A stretch of 64,000 bases of DNA, taken from the NCBI GenBank assembly GCA_029931535.1, contig JAQPZY010001689.1, forward strand, positions 2,570,501 through 2,634,500. The letters are read 5' to 3'. The notes under the pieces were generated by a model that did not search any database, had not been told where the DNA came from, and saw nothing but the letters and a program-made list of their open reading frames with translations. Origin of the DNA: Margaritifera margaritifera (lineage: Eukaryota; Mollusca; Bivalvia; Unionida; Margaritiferidae). Position numbers and translations under genes: made by a program. Of this stretch, positions 52,713 through 64,000 are shown piece after piece. Positions within the stretch are counted from its first letter, which is position 1. Every line of letters begins with the position of its first letter.

Positions 52713-53189
52713 AGGTCCAAGCTTATCCCAGTTTCTATGATGTGGAGTGACTGAGAATACATGGTGCACCATGAATGTACTGCTCAGAACTCAGCTAAGA
52801 AACTTTAAGGCCCAAAGTACACACAGGACCTAAAAGGTGCAAGCTCCTGCAAAGACCCAAAGTACCCATAGGATCTAATGGCTGCAAGCCCTGCCAAAGC
52901 CCAATATCTGTGTGCTACAAGAGATTAAGTGATGAGTAAGTGTCAAAACGAAAGAATCTTATTAATGTTTGGCTCATACGATAAGATGAACAAAATCTAG
53001 CAGAAAGCATGAAGGCTGAATCCAAGCACCATGTATAAACAAACAAATTCAATGAATTCTTGTCCTCTGTCTGCCATGGTAAGGTTACAAAAGTTCATTT
53101 AATAATGAAATCTGACTATGACTTTAAGACAGAGCTGTAAAGTTACTTAAAGAGCATTAAAGAAAAAGTGCAGAACAGGGGTACAAAAT

Positions 53190-54300
53190 TGATCAATGAC
53201 CTTGACCTTGGAGACAAAACCTTTACTGTGATACAAGATGCCATCAAACTGAGAAGCATAATTATACCATGGTTCATCCCTGTACCTCAAATAGCATTTA
53301 TGATATAAAGCAGAAACAAAAGAAATTTTAAAATATTGACCTGTGACATTAACCTTGAGGATAAGATATCAAATGGACAATGCAACACGTCTTCTATTCA
53401 CAATATATAATATACCTAACTTAATCCATTTATTTTAAACAGCTGTTAAGTTAAAAAGCAGAAGAGTAAATGTGACTGAAACCAGTGACCTTGACCTTGA
53501 AAATAGGACCCCCAATGTGGCATGTGACACACACCTTTAAGTGATGATATATAGTTATACCAAGCTTCATCCCTTTAACTCAAATGGCTGTTAAATTATA
53601 GAGTGGAATGGAAAGAAAATGAATAGAAAACTTCAACATATAATACCATGACACTGGCCTTCAAAACATGAATCCCACTGTGGTACACAAAACACTTGCT
53701 AACGATGACATATATGTATACCAAGTTGTGTCAATAATCTCAAAAAGCTCTAGTAAAAAAGAAAGTGTGATGGAAAACAAAATATAGAACTGTGACCTTG
53801 ACCTGAAGATAGGACCCCAAATGTGGTACATGAAACACATTCTAATGATGATATATTAATCTCAAATGACTTTAAAGTTATAGAGCAGAAGGAAAAGTGT
53901 GATGAAAACATAAAATATTGATGTGTGACCCCTTCATTAAAGATAAGACTTCAGTGTGGCATATGTGACACACCTTTTAGTGATGATCTACAAGTATACC
54001 AAGTTTCAGTGTGGTATATGTGACACACCTTATAGTGATGATGTACAAGTATACCAAGTTTCAATCCTTAATCTTAAAAGGCTTTAAAGTTATTGAGCCG
54101 AAGGGAAAGTGCAATGGAAAACATCAAATACTGTACCATGACCTTGGCCTTGAAGATAGCACCCACAGTGTGGTACACAACACACCTTCTAGTGATGATG
54201 TACATGTATACAAAAGTTTCATCCCTTAATCTCAAACAGCTTTAAAGTTATAGAGCAGAAATGAAAGTGTGAGCGATAGATGGAAATGTGTATGCTACGT
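53190..54300 (+). repeat. GACCTTGACCTT repeat block, ~165-bp units
   Basis: About six diverged units with GTGACCTTGACCTTGAAGAT, CACACCTTCTAGTGATGATG and TATACCAAGTTTCATCCCTT. A 60-bp near-perfect local duplication is at 53950-54060. Confidence 0.8.
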
Positions 54301-54339
54301 GACGGTCAATAACTTTTTAAAAGTTGGATTTAGTAAAAT

Positions 54340-54420
54340 ATGTATGTGTATATGTATGTATAGGGTTTAATGGCATGGCAGCACAATCCTGGCTATAAAG
54401 TGCTGATTAAAAATTAGGTT
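54340..54420 (+). mobile_element. Dispersed element, second copy
   Basis: TATGTATGTATAGGGTTTAA, then GGCATGGCAGCACAATCCTG and GCTATAAAGTGCTG. It matches 17690-17760, including the preceding TATG run. Confidence 0.6.
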
Positions 54421-54894
54421 ATAAAAATGTAATGGTAATAACTGCAACAACTAGGAAGAAGAACCCTTCCAAATAATCATAAACATGTAGTCCTACATAA
54501 CAACAGAAGAAAGGTAAAGTTGCTAAAATTCTTTAAAAAGTTTTAAAATAAAATACAATGGAAAAAAATATAAAAAGTTAGTCCCTCCCCAGAGGGCAGG
54601 TGTTAAGAAACCCACTTAAAATTGTAGCCAATGACCTATGAAGAAAGAATGATTGGGATTCAGTGATGCTGTACATGTGTATATGCTTTTATTTGTGCGG
54701 ATGCTGATGCTGATGCTGGGGTTAGTACAATAGCTCTCGTAGTGGTTAGCTATAACATTGACCTCTAACATGCATTTACTATACAACAACCTGTGAAATA
54801 AATCTGGTAAATTTCCAGCCACTGACTTTGGACTTTGGAGTCATTGAACTCCCTGCCACTACAGCTATGGTACATTAAATGATAAACATATGTC

Positions 54895-55182
54895 TACATG
54901 TATCTATATCAAACGACTGTGTGTACATGTATCTATATCAAACGACTGTGTGTACATGTATCTATATCAAACGACTGTGTACATGTATCTATATCAAACG
55001 ACTGTGTGTACATGTACATGTATCTATATCAAACGACTGTGTACATGTATCTATATCAAATGACTGTGTACATGTATCTATATCAAACGACTGTGTGTAC
55101 ATGTATCTATATCAAACGACTGTGTGTACATGTATCTATATCAAACGACTGTGTGTACATGTATCTATATCAAATGACTGTT
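54895..55182 (+). repeat. 27-29-bp minisatellite, about 10 copies
   Basis: Units of TACATGTATCTATATCAAAC and GACTGTG(TG). Confidence 0.95.
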
Positions 55183-55229
55183 CTATTTTGGTGAGGTTGC
55201 CAAAGAATAATCCCTGATCCCAAATCAGC

Positions 55230-57880
55230 CGGTTATGAGGAATAAATAATATAAAAAAATATGATTGACTTTTAAAATGTAAGCCATTTAGCCAATATAT
55301 TTGGATTGAGATCACCTGAGCAATCACAATGTTCTCTCTCTCTCTCGCTCCATGGAAAGTCAAATTAGGGATTATGGCTTTAATCATGATTCATGAATAT
55401 GTCTTCCGTGCTTAGAATCTGTGACATACTGGACCTGGGGCAGTTAACACCTTTAAACAGTGCCATATGTTCTCATATGGTTAATGATACTGTAGTGCCC
55501 CATAATGACTACAGAATCTGTTAGATGTATCTAATACATTATTCCAACTTGCATTATGCTTACAAGTTACTTGAAACTTTGGCTGTGCTACATTGTAACT
55601 TCCTGTATGTTATTTTTACTGTTATGACATTTAACATATATCTGATCAAATTAATTATAGGAATGCAGAGAAGAAATTCAGAGTTGGAACCATTAGAATG
55701 TTATCATGTACAATATTAAAAAATATACACATAGAATCACTCAAATAGAATCTGAAGATATAAAATTGCAGTGTTCCGATATCACAAATATAAAATTTAG
55801 AAATATTGGCAGCTGTAAAGATGTAACTCAGAATTAACATCCAATACACATAGAAAATGCATACACAGAATGAGAAATTGAATATACACAGTATATTACA
55901 TTAATACAAAATATCTATAAAGAAATATGGCATTGATTCCACTCCATACTGCCAATATATCTTCAATATTAAAGAAATTTGTCAGATTGCGATCAACTGA
56001 AAGAAATGTACAACTAATTGTCATAACCATCATGTTTAATAAGTTTTTATTAATCAAACTATACAAGGATAGTTGCACACACGAGATGTTGTGACAGATG
56101 GATAAACAGATGAACAGATGGTCTGGACATGTTACTGGACACAATCGAGGAAATAACAAAATATGGACAAAGAATTGAACTGATTCATAATAATTTATTC
56201 TGTAGTGAACTGAACTGAACCATTCATATAAAATATTGAACAAAAGATGATCAATAGTTTGGTCTTGTCTGCGGAGAATGACTGTCTTCGAACAGCAATG
56301 ATTACAAACACACATAATAACATCAAACACTGGTAAGCTACAGCGCAAGTACAAAATAACTCCAAATGTGCACTGGTATACAAAGTGAAATGATCGAATG
56401 TATGTCATCAAAATGGAAATCTTAAAAACAAGTACATGAAAATGAATCTAGAAATGCATTGCATTTATCTATATATCTTTATGAGTTCGAAGATACACAG
56501 CTTTTTCTTGTGCAAGGAAAATGTATTGCTCTTAATAATGAATGTAAACATACGTATCTAATTCTTCATGTAAATAATTTTATAAATACATTTAAATGCA
56601 TAGGTTCTTGAAAAAGAAAATCCCAAAAGTTTATATTCGAGTAATCTCCGTAATAACTGATGAGAAGGGGGCAATACCAATTACACATTCTGCAATTCCC
56701 TACTATATTAAATTTATTCTCTCTTCTAACTGCACTGCTAAAATAATAAAAGTTTGCTCTTTTTAAAAAAAATGCTGTCTTTCATTTTTTAGACTTAGTC
56801 TTTTGTCACTAACTTTTCTAATCTACAAACAGAATGCAATTTAACAATCCCCATGTCAATATCAGTTAGTTTTAAGGAGTTTTACACAAAACTATTTTGT
56901 ACTAAAATGGAGCAAATCCAACAGTTATAAAATTATGCAAAATTGCATACACACATATGCCATTGATTCAGTCCATGTTTTATTCAATTTTGGAATTTAA
57001 CATATGTATTCAATGTATTTATCTTTTTTCTAAGAATATCAGTAAGTTCAAATTTGTAATCTGATCAGCAACATAAGTTGACACTCCATTAAGACTGGAC
57101 TCTACTGACAACTTTATTGGTAGTCATCTAGAACACACTTTATAGCTAGATCAGATTAAAAAATGTGCACCCCCCCCCATATTGAACAAAGTTTAGATCA
57201 TTTTTTCTCGTGTTTTTATCCAACATACTACTCCCCAATAACTACTGCTCCCAATACTTTATTTTCATTATAATTTAAGGCATCAACTTTTTGTCATGTC
57301 AGTATTATACCCATGTGAGAATTGTGCCTTTTAACATTTTTTTCTCAAAAGAGTAGTACCCTGTGAACTAACAACCAGTCTGTTTTAAAATGCTATACAC
57401 GAGTATTGCTTTAGCAACACTTCATCACAATAAACTAGTAAACAAACAATCTCATAACTCAACAAATAAAACTCCACAACCTGCAGTCTTGTTAAATTTA
57501 CTTTGATAACAATATAAAGCAAACTTATCTGAAAATAGTTTGGAGCTAGTTAGCGTAAATTAGTTTCAAATATAATGATGAAAAATTGTATAAGAACATT
57601 CTATATTAACATTTCACATTAATGTCGGTGATGTGCCAATGCAAATCACCATGCTTCCCACACTTGGATTCTTGAAGTTTTTTGTTACAACAAAATGGAT
57701 GGGTTTGAAAAACAAGTAAACTTTTTTATAATCAACCCCCAAAAATACTACGAAGAGCAATCACATAATTTACGTCTTTTCTTCACGTCTGAATATACAG
57801 ATTTTTGTTCAGAAATGTTTAACATGTTCCTGTAGCTGTTTTTTTATTTTACAAATTTGATGTAAAGGCGTTTCCCCAGA
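55230..57880. other. Repeat-poor unassigned stretch
   Basis: 2.6 kb with no tandem array or recognised element, unlike the rest of the window. The longest open frame is on the minus strand (56411-55896, 171 codons), hydrophobic and Cys-rich, with no motif I recognise. It may be chance in AT-rich sequence or an untranslated region. Confidence 0.3.
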
Positions 57881-57897
57881 GTTCTAACAATCACACC

Positions 57898-57978
57898 ATC
57901 TGGTCTGGTAATTGACTTTTATTTCACTCTTACTTTAAGGTACAAGTGGAATAAAAGTCAGTGTGCCAGACTAGAGAT
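57898..57978 (+). repeat. Small hairpin
   Basis: Inverted arms: CATCTGGTCTGGTAATTGAC with TTTTATTTCACT against AGTGGAATAAAAGTCAGTGT with GCCAGACTAGA. Confidence 0.6.
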
Positions 57979-58034
57979 TCTCTAAGGAGCAGACCGGGGC
58001 AAGTACATTAAGATGTTTGTTGCACAATATATGC

Positions 58035-58115
58035 CTGTGTAACATATGCCTAACTGCAAACAGCAGAAATCCCAATCTGACGTAGCACAATGCATTAGCA
58101 ATTTGGGATTGATGC
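58035..58115 (+). mobile_element. Hairpin MITE fragment, copy 4
   Basis: CCTAACTGCAAACAGCAGAA and CCCAATCTGACGTAGCACAA followed by the inverse (AATTTGGGATTGATGCTG). A second fragment of the same type is at 60368-60440. Confidence 0.45.
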
Positions 58116-58304
58116 TGCTTACTGTATGTGATTTTTTTTCCACATCACAGCTCTGTGTGTTGAAAACAAATATGGTATATTTTTGCCCCATAGTGTAGGT
58201 GATCTGATTGACAGACATATGGATGGACTCACTATTGGACTGATGGAAAAAGAGGTGATTGGAATATTCACAACACTTTTTATAGAAAGTAAAACAAGAG
58301 TCCC

Positions 58305-59640
58305 ACAAAGGGCCTGATGCTCTACTGGCTGAAAATGAATTGATGATAAGGCCATTTCTTCCTTTAACTGCTGAGTGTTGAAACCTTCTCTGATATTCTT
58401 CAGTGATAACAAGATTTTTAAATTAGCCGCTGTGGTGGACATTCTGGATGCAAGCTTGGCACCATTTTCATTTAGGACCAACAAGGCATTATAAGAAGCC
58501 TGCTGGTGGAAACCCCATGTTGATACGACTTTCCATTTTGGAGGAGTAATGATGACACGATTTTCAAGATGGGTGCCATGGTGGCCATATATATATATAT
58601 ATCAGATTAGTGCCATTTCTATTTAGTACCAACTTGACATCATAATAAGTCTTTGGTGAAAGCACAATGTTGGTATGATCAGACATCTAGGAGAAGTAGT
58701 GACAAGATTTTCAAGATGGTCATTGTGGCAGCCATATTAGAAGTCTGTCAGCGCCATTTTCATTTACGACCAACTAGAGATCATAAGAAGTCCTTCAGTG
58801 AAAACCCCATGCTGATATGACCATTCATTCAGGAAAATAGTAATAACAAGATGTTCAAGATGGCCACTGTGCCAGGCATATTGAATGTCTGAATGGCACC
58901 ATTTTCATTTACAACCTACTATACACCATAAGAAGTCTTCTGGTGAAAACCCCATGGCAATATTACTTTCATTTATGAGAAGCAGCGATACCAATATTTT
59001 TAAGATTGCCATTGTGACAGCCATATTGGACATCAGATCAGCACCATTTTCATTTATGACCAACTGGACGTTATAAAAAGTCTTTTAGTGAAAACCCCAT
59101 GTTCATATGACCATCCATTCAGGAGAATTTGTTTTTTTTTTGTTGGAGGTGGAGGAAAGAACAACCAACCCGTGGGAAGCTACTGGCGAGCTTTCTCCAT
59201 CAAGGAGGAGTAGTGATAACAAGATTTTCAACATGAAAAGAATTTCCAGGAATTCAAGATAACATCATTTCTTCTTTTTAACTGTCAAGTGTTGAAACCA
59301 TATCTGATATTCTTCAATGATAACAAGATTTTCTAATTAGCTGCTGTGGTGCACATATTGGATGTCAGCTTGGCACCATTTTAATTATGACAAAGTAGAC
59401 ATCATTAGGAGTCTTTTGGTGAAAACCCCATGTCATAATGATCATCCATTCAGGGGAAGTAGTGACAACAAGTGATTTTTAAGACCGTCGTTGTGGCAGC
59501 CATATTGGATGTACGATTTGCACCATTTTTATTTAGGACCAAGTAGGTATCATAAGAAGTCTATTGGTGAAAACCCCATGTTGTTATAGCCATCCATTTG
59601 GGACAATTAGAGATAACAATATTTCAAGATACGACTTTCC
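58305..59640 (+). repeat. ~145-bp satellite with higher-order structure
   Basis: About seven units with CACCATTTTCATTTAGGACC, AAGTCTTTTGGTGAAAACCC and AGATTTTCAAGATGG. The start (58305-58460) recurs at 59240-59370, indicating a longer repeat order. A SINE fragment at 59140-59205 interrupts it. Confidence 0.85.
59140..59205 (-). mobile_element. SINE fragment, second copy
   Basis: GGTGGAGGAAAGAACAACCA and ACCCGTGGGAAGCTACTG match the non-tRNA part of the element at 23722-23890, after a T run. Confidence 0.6.
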
Positions 59641-61615
59641 ATTCATTATGAGTAGCAATAACAATATTTTAAGTATTTTTTTATATGACCCTGTTCTATA
59701 CCATGGTTTTATACCATGTAGTGAATAGGCCACTTTCAATTCTGATTTGATATAAGGGTTGATACTAATCTATTCCAGTCCTGGATAAAGAATAAACACC
59801 AGTTAGAACTGAATGTAGCCTATTCACTGTGTGACATAACTGAAGTGTATACCCTCAAAACTACATCCAAAGTAGACAGGACATGAAGCAATGGAGAAAC
59901 TTCATGTAAAAGTGGCCATTAAACAGTCAGTAAAGTTTCTAAATGATATATGGGGAAAATGCCTGGAATACCACCTTTACGATGATATCAGTGAAGTGTG
60001 GCTGAACATGCCAATTGTATAGGAATCTGCAAGGGTTCAGACTTTCAACCATGCCAGTTAGTCACCTTTGACTGTGAGAAGTGGAGTGGGTGCTATCAAT
60101 AGTTTTCCCTTTTTTTATACTGAGAGAAAGGAGTGCTTGTGATCAGCACAGTCAACTGCCGAGTCTGGTTTTAGGTGTCACTAGGTAAAGAAACAAATAT
60201 TCAAATACCAATTTTCTATTTGAATATTCACAAAAAAGTATTATATTTTGAATGTTCAGTTATTTGTTTCAACTCGAATGTTTTATGGGATAATAAAGCA
60301 TTGTTTTATTCACTAGATACCTCTATACTAGAAGGCTGTAAAGGTTCACTTTAACTTATATTTATCCATTCAAAATGTCCACCCAACACCAAACAGCATA
60401 AACCCAGATATATCTTTGCATAATATGCCAGCTCAGGCCCAATATTCACTCCCCAACTTGGGTGCACACTAAAATTCAAATTTTACAATAAAGAAACCAA
60501 TTGAAATACAAGCGATTTCAAATTAGCAATGTATTTAGATACAGATGTCTGTTAAATATTCATGGGTTATTTTGTAGCAATTTAACAAATGTACGACATA
60601 TGACAAATGTAAGACATGACAAATGTAATTTTGAATTTGAGTGAGCACTCACATTCAGGAGTTTCATAAATACAGATCCAGGACTGAAAATAATAAAACT
60701 CCTGAGCTCGAGATTTTGCTTTCACCAATCACAAATGACGTTACTTTTGAAACGTTGTTTCTGAATGGCCAATAGTGAAAACTCTATGTAAAACTCATGG
60801 TCATAGTTTTACGATCTCCAGATCAAGTTTTAAGCTGTTCAATGAAAATCATAAATATATATGTACATCAGAGACACAAAACAACATTTTGGTTTGGTTT
60901 GGTTAAGCCCTTTTTAAGGTATTTTGCCTAGAGGCTGAAGTGGAACAAACAGCATATCTACGTGCCCACTGAATGAAAGGGAAGCAACCTATGTAACACT
61001 AACAGTCTTCAAGTATTATATGGGTTGCTTCCCTTTCTATCAAGCAACTGCCTCCAAGTAGTAGGTATTTATCCAAGTAATTCATTGAGAAATAGTTAAT
61101 TTTAAGCTGATAACGGTGATGTTATATGAAACTTCATAGTTTTCTTAATTTGATATAATTATATAATTTTTGTAAAATACTAAAAATAATAATATTAATT
61201 TATTTTTAGCAGGTACAATTCGTTTAGCTAAATATTAGCTAATCTCCGATGAGACCATCAGAGACGAATTTTAAAATGTGTGACGAAACCAACACTACAG
61301 GATATTAAAGGCCATTTTCTACGTAAGAAGCCCATCTAAATTGTATCTAATTTAAATTCCAAGTTGTTGCACCTATACATTTCACTTACTCGCATTATCA
61401 TGATTGTTTAATATACAACTGTGCCTTGGACCGTAATTACTACTACTCCAATTTCGTTCCATCTGAAACAACTCAATGTACCCTCAAATGGCAAACATCT
61501 GCCTAATAGTTAAACATAAGAGCAATCGGTAAACAAAAAAAATCCGAATTTGCATAATGCCTATTGTCAAAAGGTCTCAAATTATGTCGACTGCTCATGA
61601 AAACACTTGTTTGAA
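59641..61615. other. Mostly unassigned stretch with a hairpin
   Basis: The hairpin AAAGGGAAGCAACCTAT (60976) with its near-perfect inverse (61020-61036) follows TTTGGTTTGGTTAAGCCC (60893). This looks like part of a dispersed repeat. The rest shows no recognised feature. Confidence 0.45.
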
Positions 61616-61619
61616 GGTG

Positions 61620-62560
61620 TATGCACGTTTTGTATCTTCTATTCTATTCAGTGCCTTTTGTGAGGATGTTGTTTAAAGGGTTTAAACTTTTAGTAACGGT
61701 GGCTATACTGTATGGCCAATCGGATTATTTTCTTTTAGTAACGGTGGCTATACTGTATGGCCAATCGGATTATTTTCTTTCAGTAACGGTGGCTATACTG
61801 TATGGCCAATCGGATTATTTTCTTTTAGTAATGGTGGCTATACTGTATGGCCAATCGGATTATTTTCTTTTAGTAATGGTGGCTATACTGTATGGCCAAT
61901 CGGATTATTTTCTTTTAGTAACGGTGGCTATACTGTATGGCCAATCGGATTATTTTCTTTTAGTAACGGTGGCTATACTGTATGGCCAATCGGATTATTT
62001 TCTTTTTAATTTGAGAGACCAAAACGTTTTCTATCCAGTTTGGTTAAATTCTGTGGAGCGGTTATTGAGAAATATCCGTTTAGAGGATGTTATAATTTTA
62101 GTCACGGCAGTCAAATTTAGCGCCGGATCGGCATATTGTTTTTGTATAAAATTAAAGGTCTCCATACTATGTTTTCTCTTATACTTTGTCAAATTTTGTT
62201 GAGTGGTTTTTGAGCAGAAGTCGTCATTGAAAAGTTTTCTGTTTTAAATAACAACGGCCATATTTGATAGCGTATCGGGATCATTTATATAATTTAAAGA
62301 CCTTCATGCCAGAATGCTTTTCACAAATGCTGGTCATATTCTGCTGAATGTTTCTTTTAGTAACAGCAGCAATATTTGAAGGATCGGCATCATTCATACA
62401 AAACTGTTATGCATTATTGCTGAAATGCTTTCAGTCAAATTTGACCAAAGTCTGTTGAGAGGTTTTTGATAAGAAACCGTTTAAAGGTTTTTCTGTTATT
62501 AGCTGCAGCCATATCAGGTGGATGATTAGCACAATTTTATATCTGTGAACGCCATACTCT
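61620..62560 (+). repeat. Diverged ~120-bp repeat with a 45-bp array
   Basis: The units relate to those at 30190-30800 (TTTAAAGG, TAGTAACGGC, GCCATATTTGATG). Within it, 61686-62006 holds seven near-identical 45-bp copies of TTTAGTAACGGTGGCTATAC with TGTATGGCCAATCGG. They keep an artefactual open frame of 193 codons (VTVAILYGQSDYF repeated). Confidence 0.9.
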
Positions 62561-62659
62561 ATGATAGAAACAATTTATGACAATTACATTTTATGAAATA
62601 AAACCTACAATACTGACACTTACACTGATGCCATAGAGAAAAACTAAAGTCATTGCTAT

Positions 62660-63300
62660 AGCTAAACAATCTCCTGCCACAAATATGAACAGACATGAGT
62701 AACTGATCTCTTGGCTCTTGTCATAGCTTGCGATCGCTTAGGTATAGAGTCATAAATTCCTCTGGTTAATATGGATTGAGAAAATCCCTAATGTCAAGAA
62801 CAACTTTAATGCGATCAGACCTAGATCTGATTGCATGTAGTCTTTTTTCAAGCTTGGATTTAATTGTTTGCCATATGTTCTCAATAATATCGAGGTCCGG
62901 GGTCAGTGATGGTCAGGTTAAGAAATCAGTGTTTTATAATTTTTCCACTGTTTTAGAAATACGGACCAGATAATTATAGTGCTAGAAGGTTCATTCTGAA
63001 CTTGGAAATTCTTTTGCAATAACTGACAACAAATTGTCATCAAAGATGCTGGTACAATTGCCAATGTCAGCGTTACCCTCAACTTATGTCATTATTTCCA
63101 ACATCGTTGTAGTTAATGCATCCCCTAAAACATTGCCGAAATATTCTTGAATGGCATATATACACTGTACAGACCTATACACTCTCGTTGCCATTCTTCA
63201 TTAGGTTTGTTTCCAACATAAACATTTGATCTTTACCCAAAACAATTTTAGTTTAATCTCTAAAAATTACTCTTGACTACTGGTTTTCAACTGTACAGTT
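62660..63300 (-). pseudogene. Tc1-like transposase relic
   Basis: The minus strand, in shifting frames, reads KIVLGKDQMFML, EGNADIGNCTSIFDDNLLSV, IAKEFPSSE, PDLDIIENIWQTIKSKLEKR with LHAIRSRSD, and YDSIPKRSQAMTRAKR. This is the order of the C-terminal half of Tc1/mariner transposases ('EGN....Y..IL.D.L', 'SPDLNIIENIW', 'Y.SIPKR'). Where the second catalytic Asp is expected (HDNAPVH) the sequence reads HYN. Several stops; inactive. Confidence 0.75.
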
Positions 63301-64000
63301 ATGTCTCTATTTAAACCATGAAATACATGATGCACGATTCTGCTGAGAAATTGTGGTTTCCTTCGTTAGAGTGCATTTCCTGAATCGAAAACTCTTTACT
63401 CTTCTGTTGAATATGCTTTCAGAACTTAATACTATCAAAGTATTTGTGACGTTTGCCACTAATAAACAATACCAAATCAAACTTATAAAACCTTGCTATA
63501 ACATCCCAGGGGCGGATCCAGAAATATCGTTTAGAATCGTTTACGGGAGGAGGAAACAAGCAGACAACGAGTCTCTGAGACAGAATCACCAGAAGCTCCT
63601 GTATTTTAAGCGTTTCCAGAGCATAATTTTAACCAATGAACTGTAAAGAAAATGTACTCTAGGAAACGTTCCGCTTGTTCTGCACTCCGTCCCTACATTC
63701 TACAGTAAATAATATCGAGGATAATTTTGTCTGTATAAGTGCATGACATGGTACTGTTACTTTCTGCAGCATCATAAAATGTTCAATTATGAATACGGTG
63801 TGCAGAAATATCAAAACAAGCATCTGATTCACAACCAAATGAAATATATTGTAACTAAATACCATCCCATATTTTCATCCAAATCTTTATACCCAAAGGG
63901 ATATTACAAACTTTTGTCGTTAATCCGACGTAAAACATTAAAATTTGGGAATTGACCCAGCAGTCATATCAATATATATTATGATTTTTAATTAATAATA
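63301..64000. other. Unassigned right edge
   Basis: Short open frames on both strands and no motif I can name. The left part may be the upstream end of the Tc1-like relic. Confidence 0.3.

Larger units (their letters stand above)
51681..64000 (-). other. Upstream intron or flank; no further exon found
   Basis: No macroglobulin-domain exon was recognised here on the minus strand. The sequence is arrays, diverged repeats and a Tc1 relic. Either the next 5' exon lies beyond 64000 (intron longer than 12.3 kb) or I missed a short one. Confidence 0.5.

Noticed and set aside
60120..60200. Minus-strand 'AVDCADHKHSFLSV' as the 'LLAVDQSV' exon of A2M
   Set aside because: The resemblance is limited to three residues and the splice borders and frame do not fit.
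62640..62720. Possible signal-peptide exon (MTLVFLYGIS before GTAAGTG) for the A2M-like gene
   Set aside because: It abuts the end of the Tc1-like relic, the peptide is short, and no MG-domain exons lie between it and the bait exon.

Overview
The window reads as nuclear DNA of an invertebrate, most likely a mollusc (a bivalve is my best guess, not proven). It is AT-rich, has one multi-exon gene with very long introns, and carries repeat families I associate with molluscan genomes: tandem 'GACCTTGACCTTTGACC' blocks, the 'ATAAGCTCAC..TGG' element tail, TTAA-flanked piggyBac derivatives, DIRS retroelements, hairpin MITEs and many minisatellites. There are no bacterial-type operons.

The only host gene I can support lies on the minus strand and fills the window from about 51,680 down to 284. 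It is a partial thioester-containing alpha-2-macroglobulin family gene (A2M / CD109 / TEP type). I located ten exons by homology and splice signals: 51488-51680 (bait region plus FPETW), 45777-46005, 41927-42076, 32291-32389, 18662-18713, 16659-16748, 13521-13697 (thioester GCGEQ), 7617-7948, 6112-6274 and 284-504. All nine junctions have GT/AG borders and matching phases. The 1,706 coding bases contain no stop and run from just before the bait region to the end of the thioester domain. The 5' half (macroglobulin domains MG1-MG6) and the 3' end (last TED helices, receptor-binding domain) lie outside the window or were not found.

Everything else is intronic or upstream and consists largely of mobile-element debris. 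From left to right: a piggyBac derivative (1350-2822), a hAT/zinc-finger transposase relic (about 3264-3790), a 17-bp array inside an older dispersed repeat (4819-5244), a DIRS relic on the minus strand with reverse transcriptase, RNase H and tyrosine recombinase pieces (about 9480-13080), hairpin MITEs, a DIRS element on the plus strand with inverted terminal repeats (20644-26664) that contains another TTAA element and a SINE head, a jerky/Tigger transposase C-terminus (27890-28600), a piggyBac transposase relic (31090-32197), an L1/Tx1-like LINE (about 33115-39000) broken by a hAT-like MITE and a foldback element, long diverged tandem repeats (42-46 kb, 53-54 kb, 58-59.6 kb), a second inverted piggyBac derivative (49437-50993), and a Tc1-like relic near the right edge.

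No wholly new system is evident. The most interesting points are the minisatellites that grew out of transposon sequence (five cases), the glutamate-rich bait segment without Lys or Arg, the serine in place of the catalytic histidine in the thioester domain, and a set of TTAA-bounded element families. Coordinates of degenerate elements are approximate.
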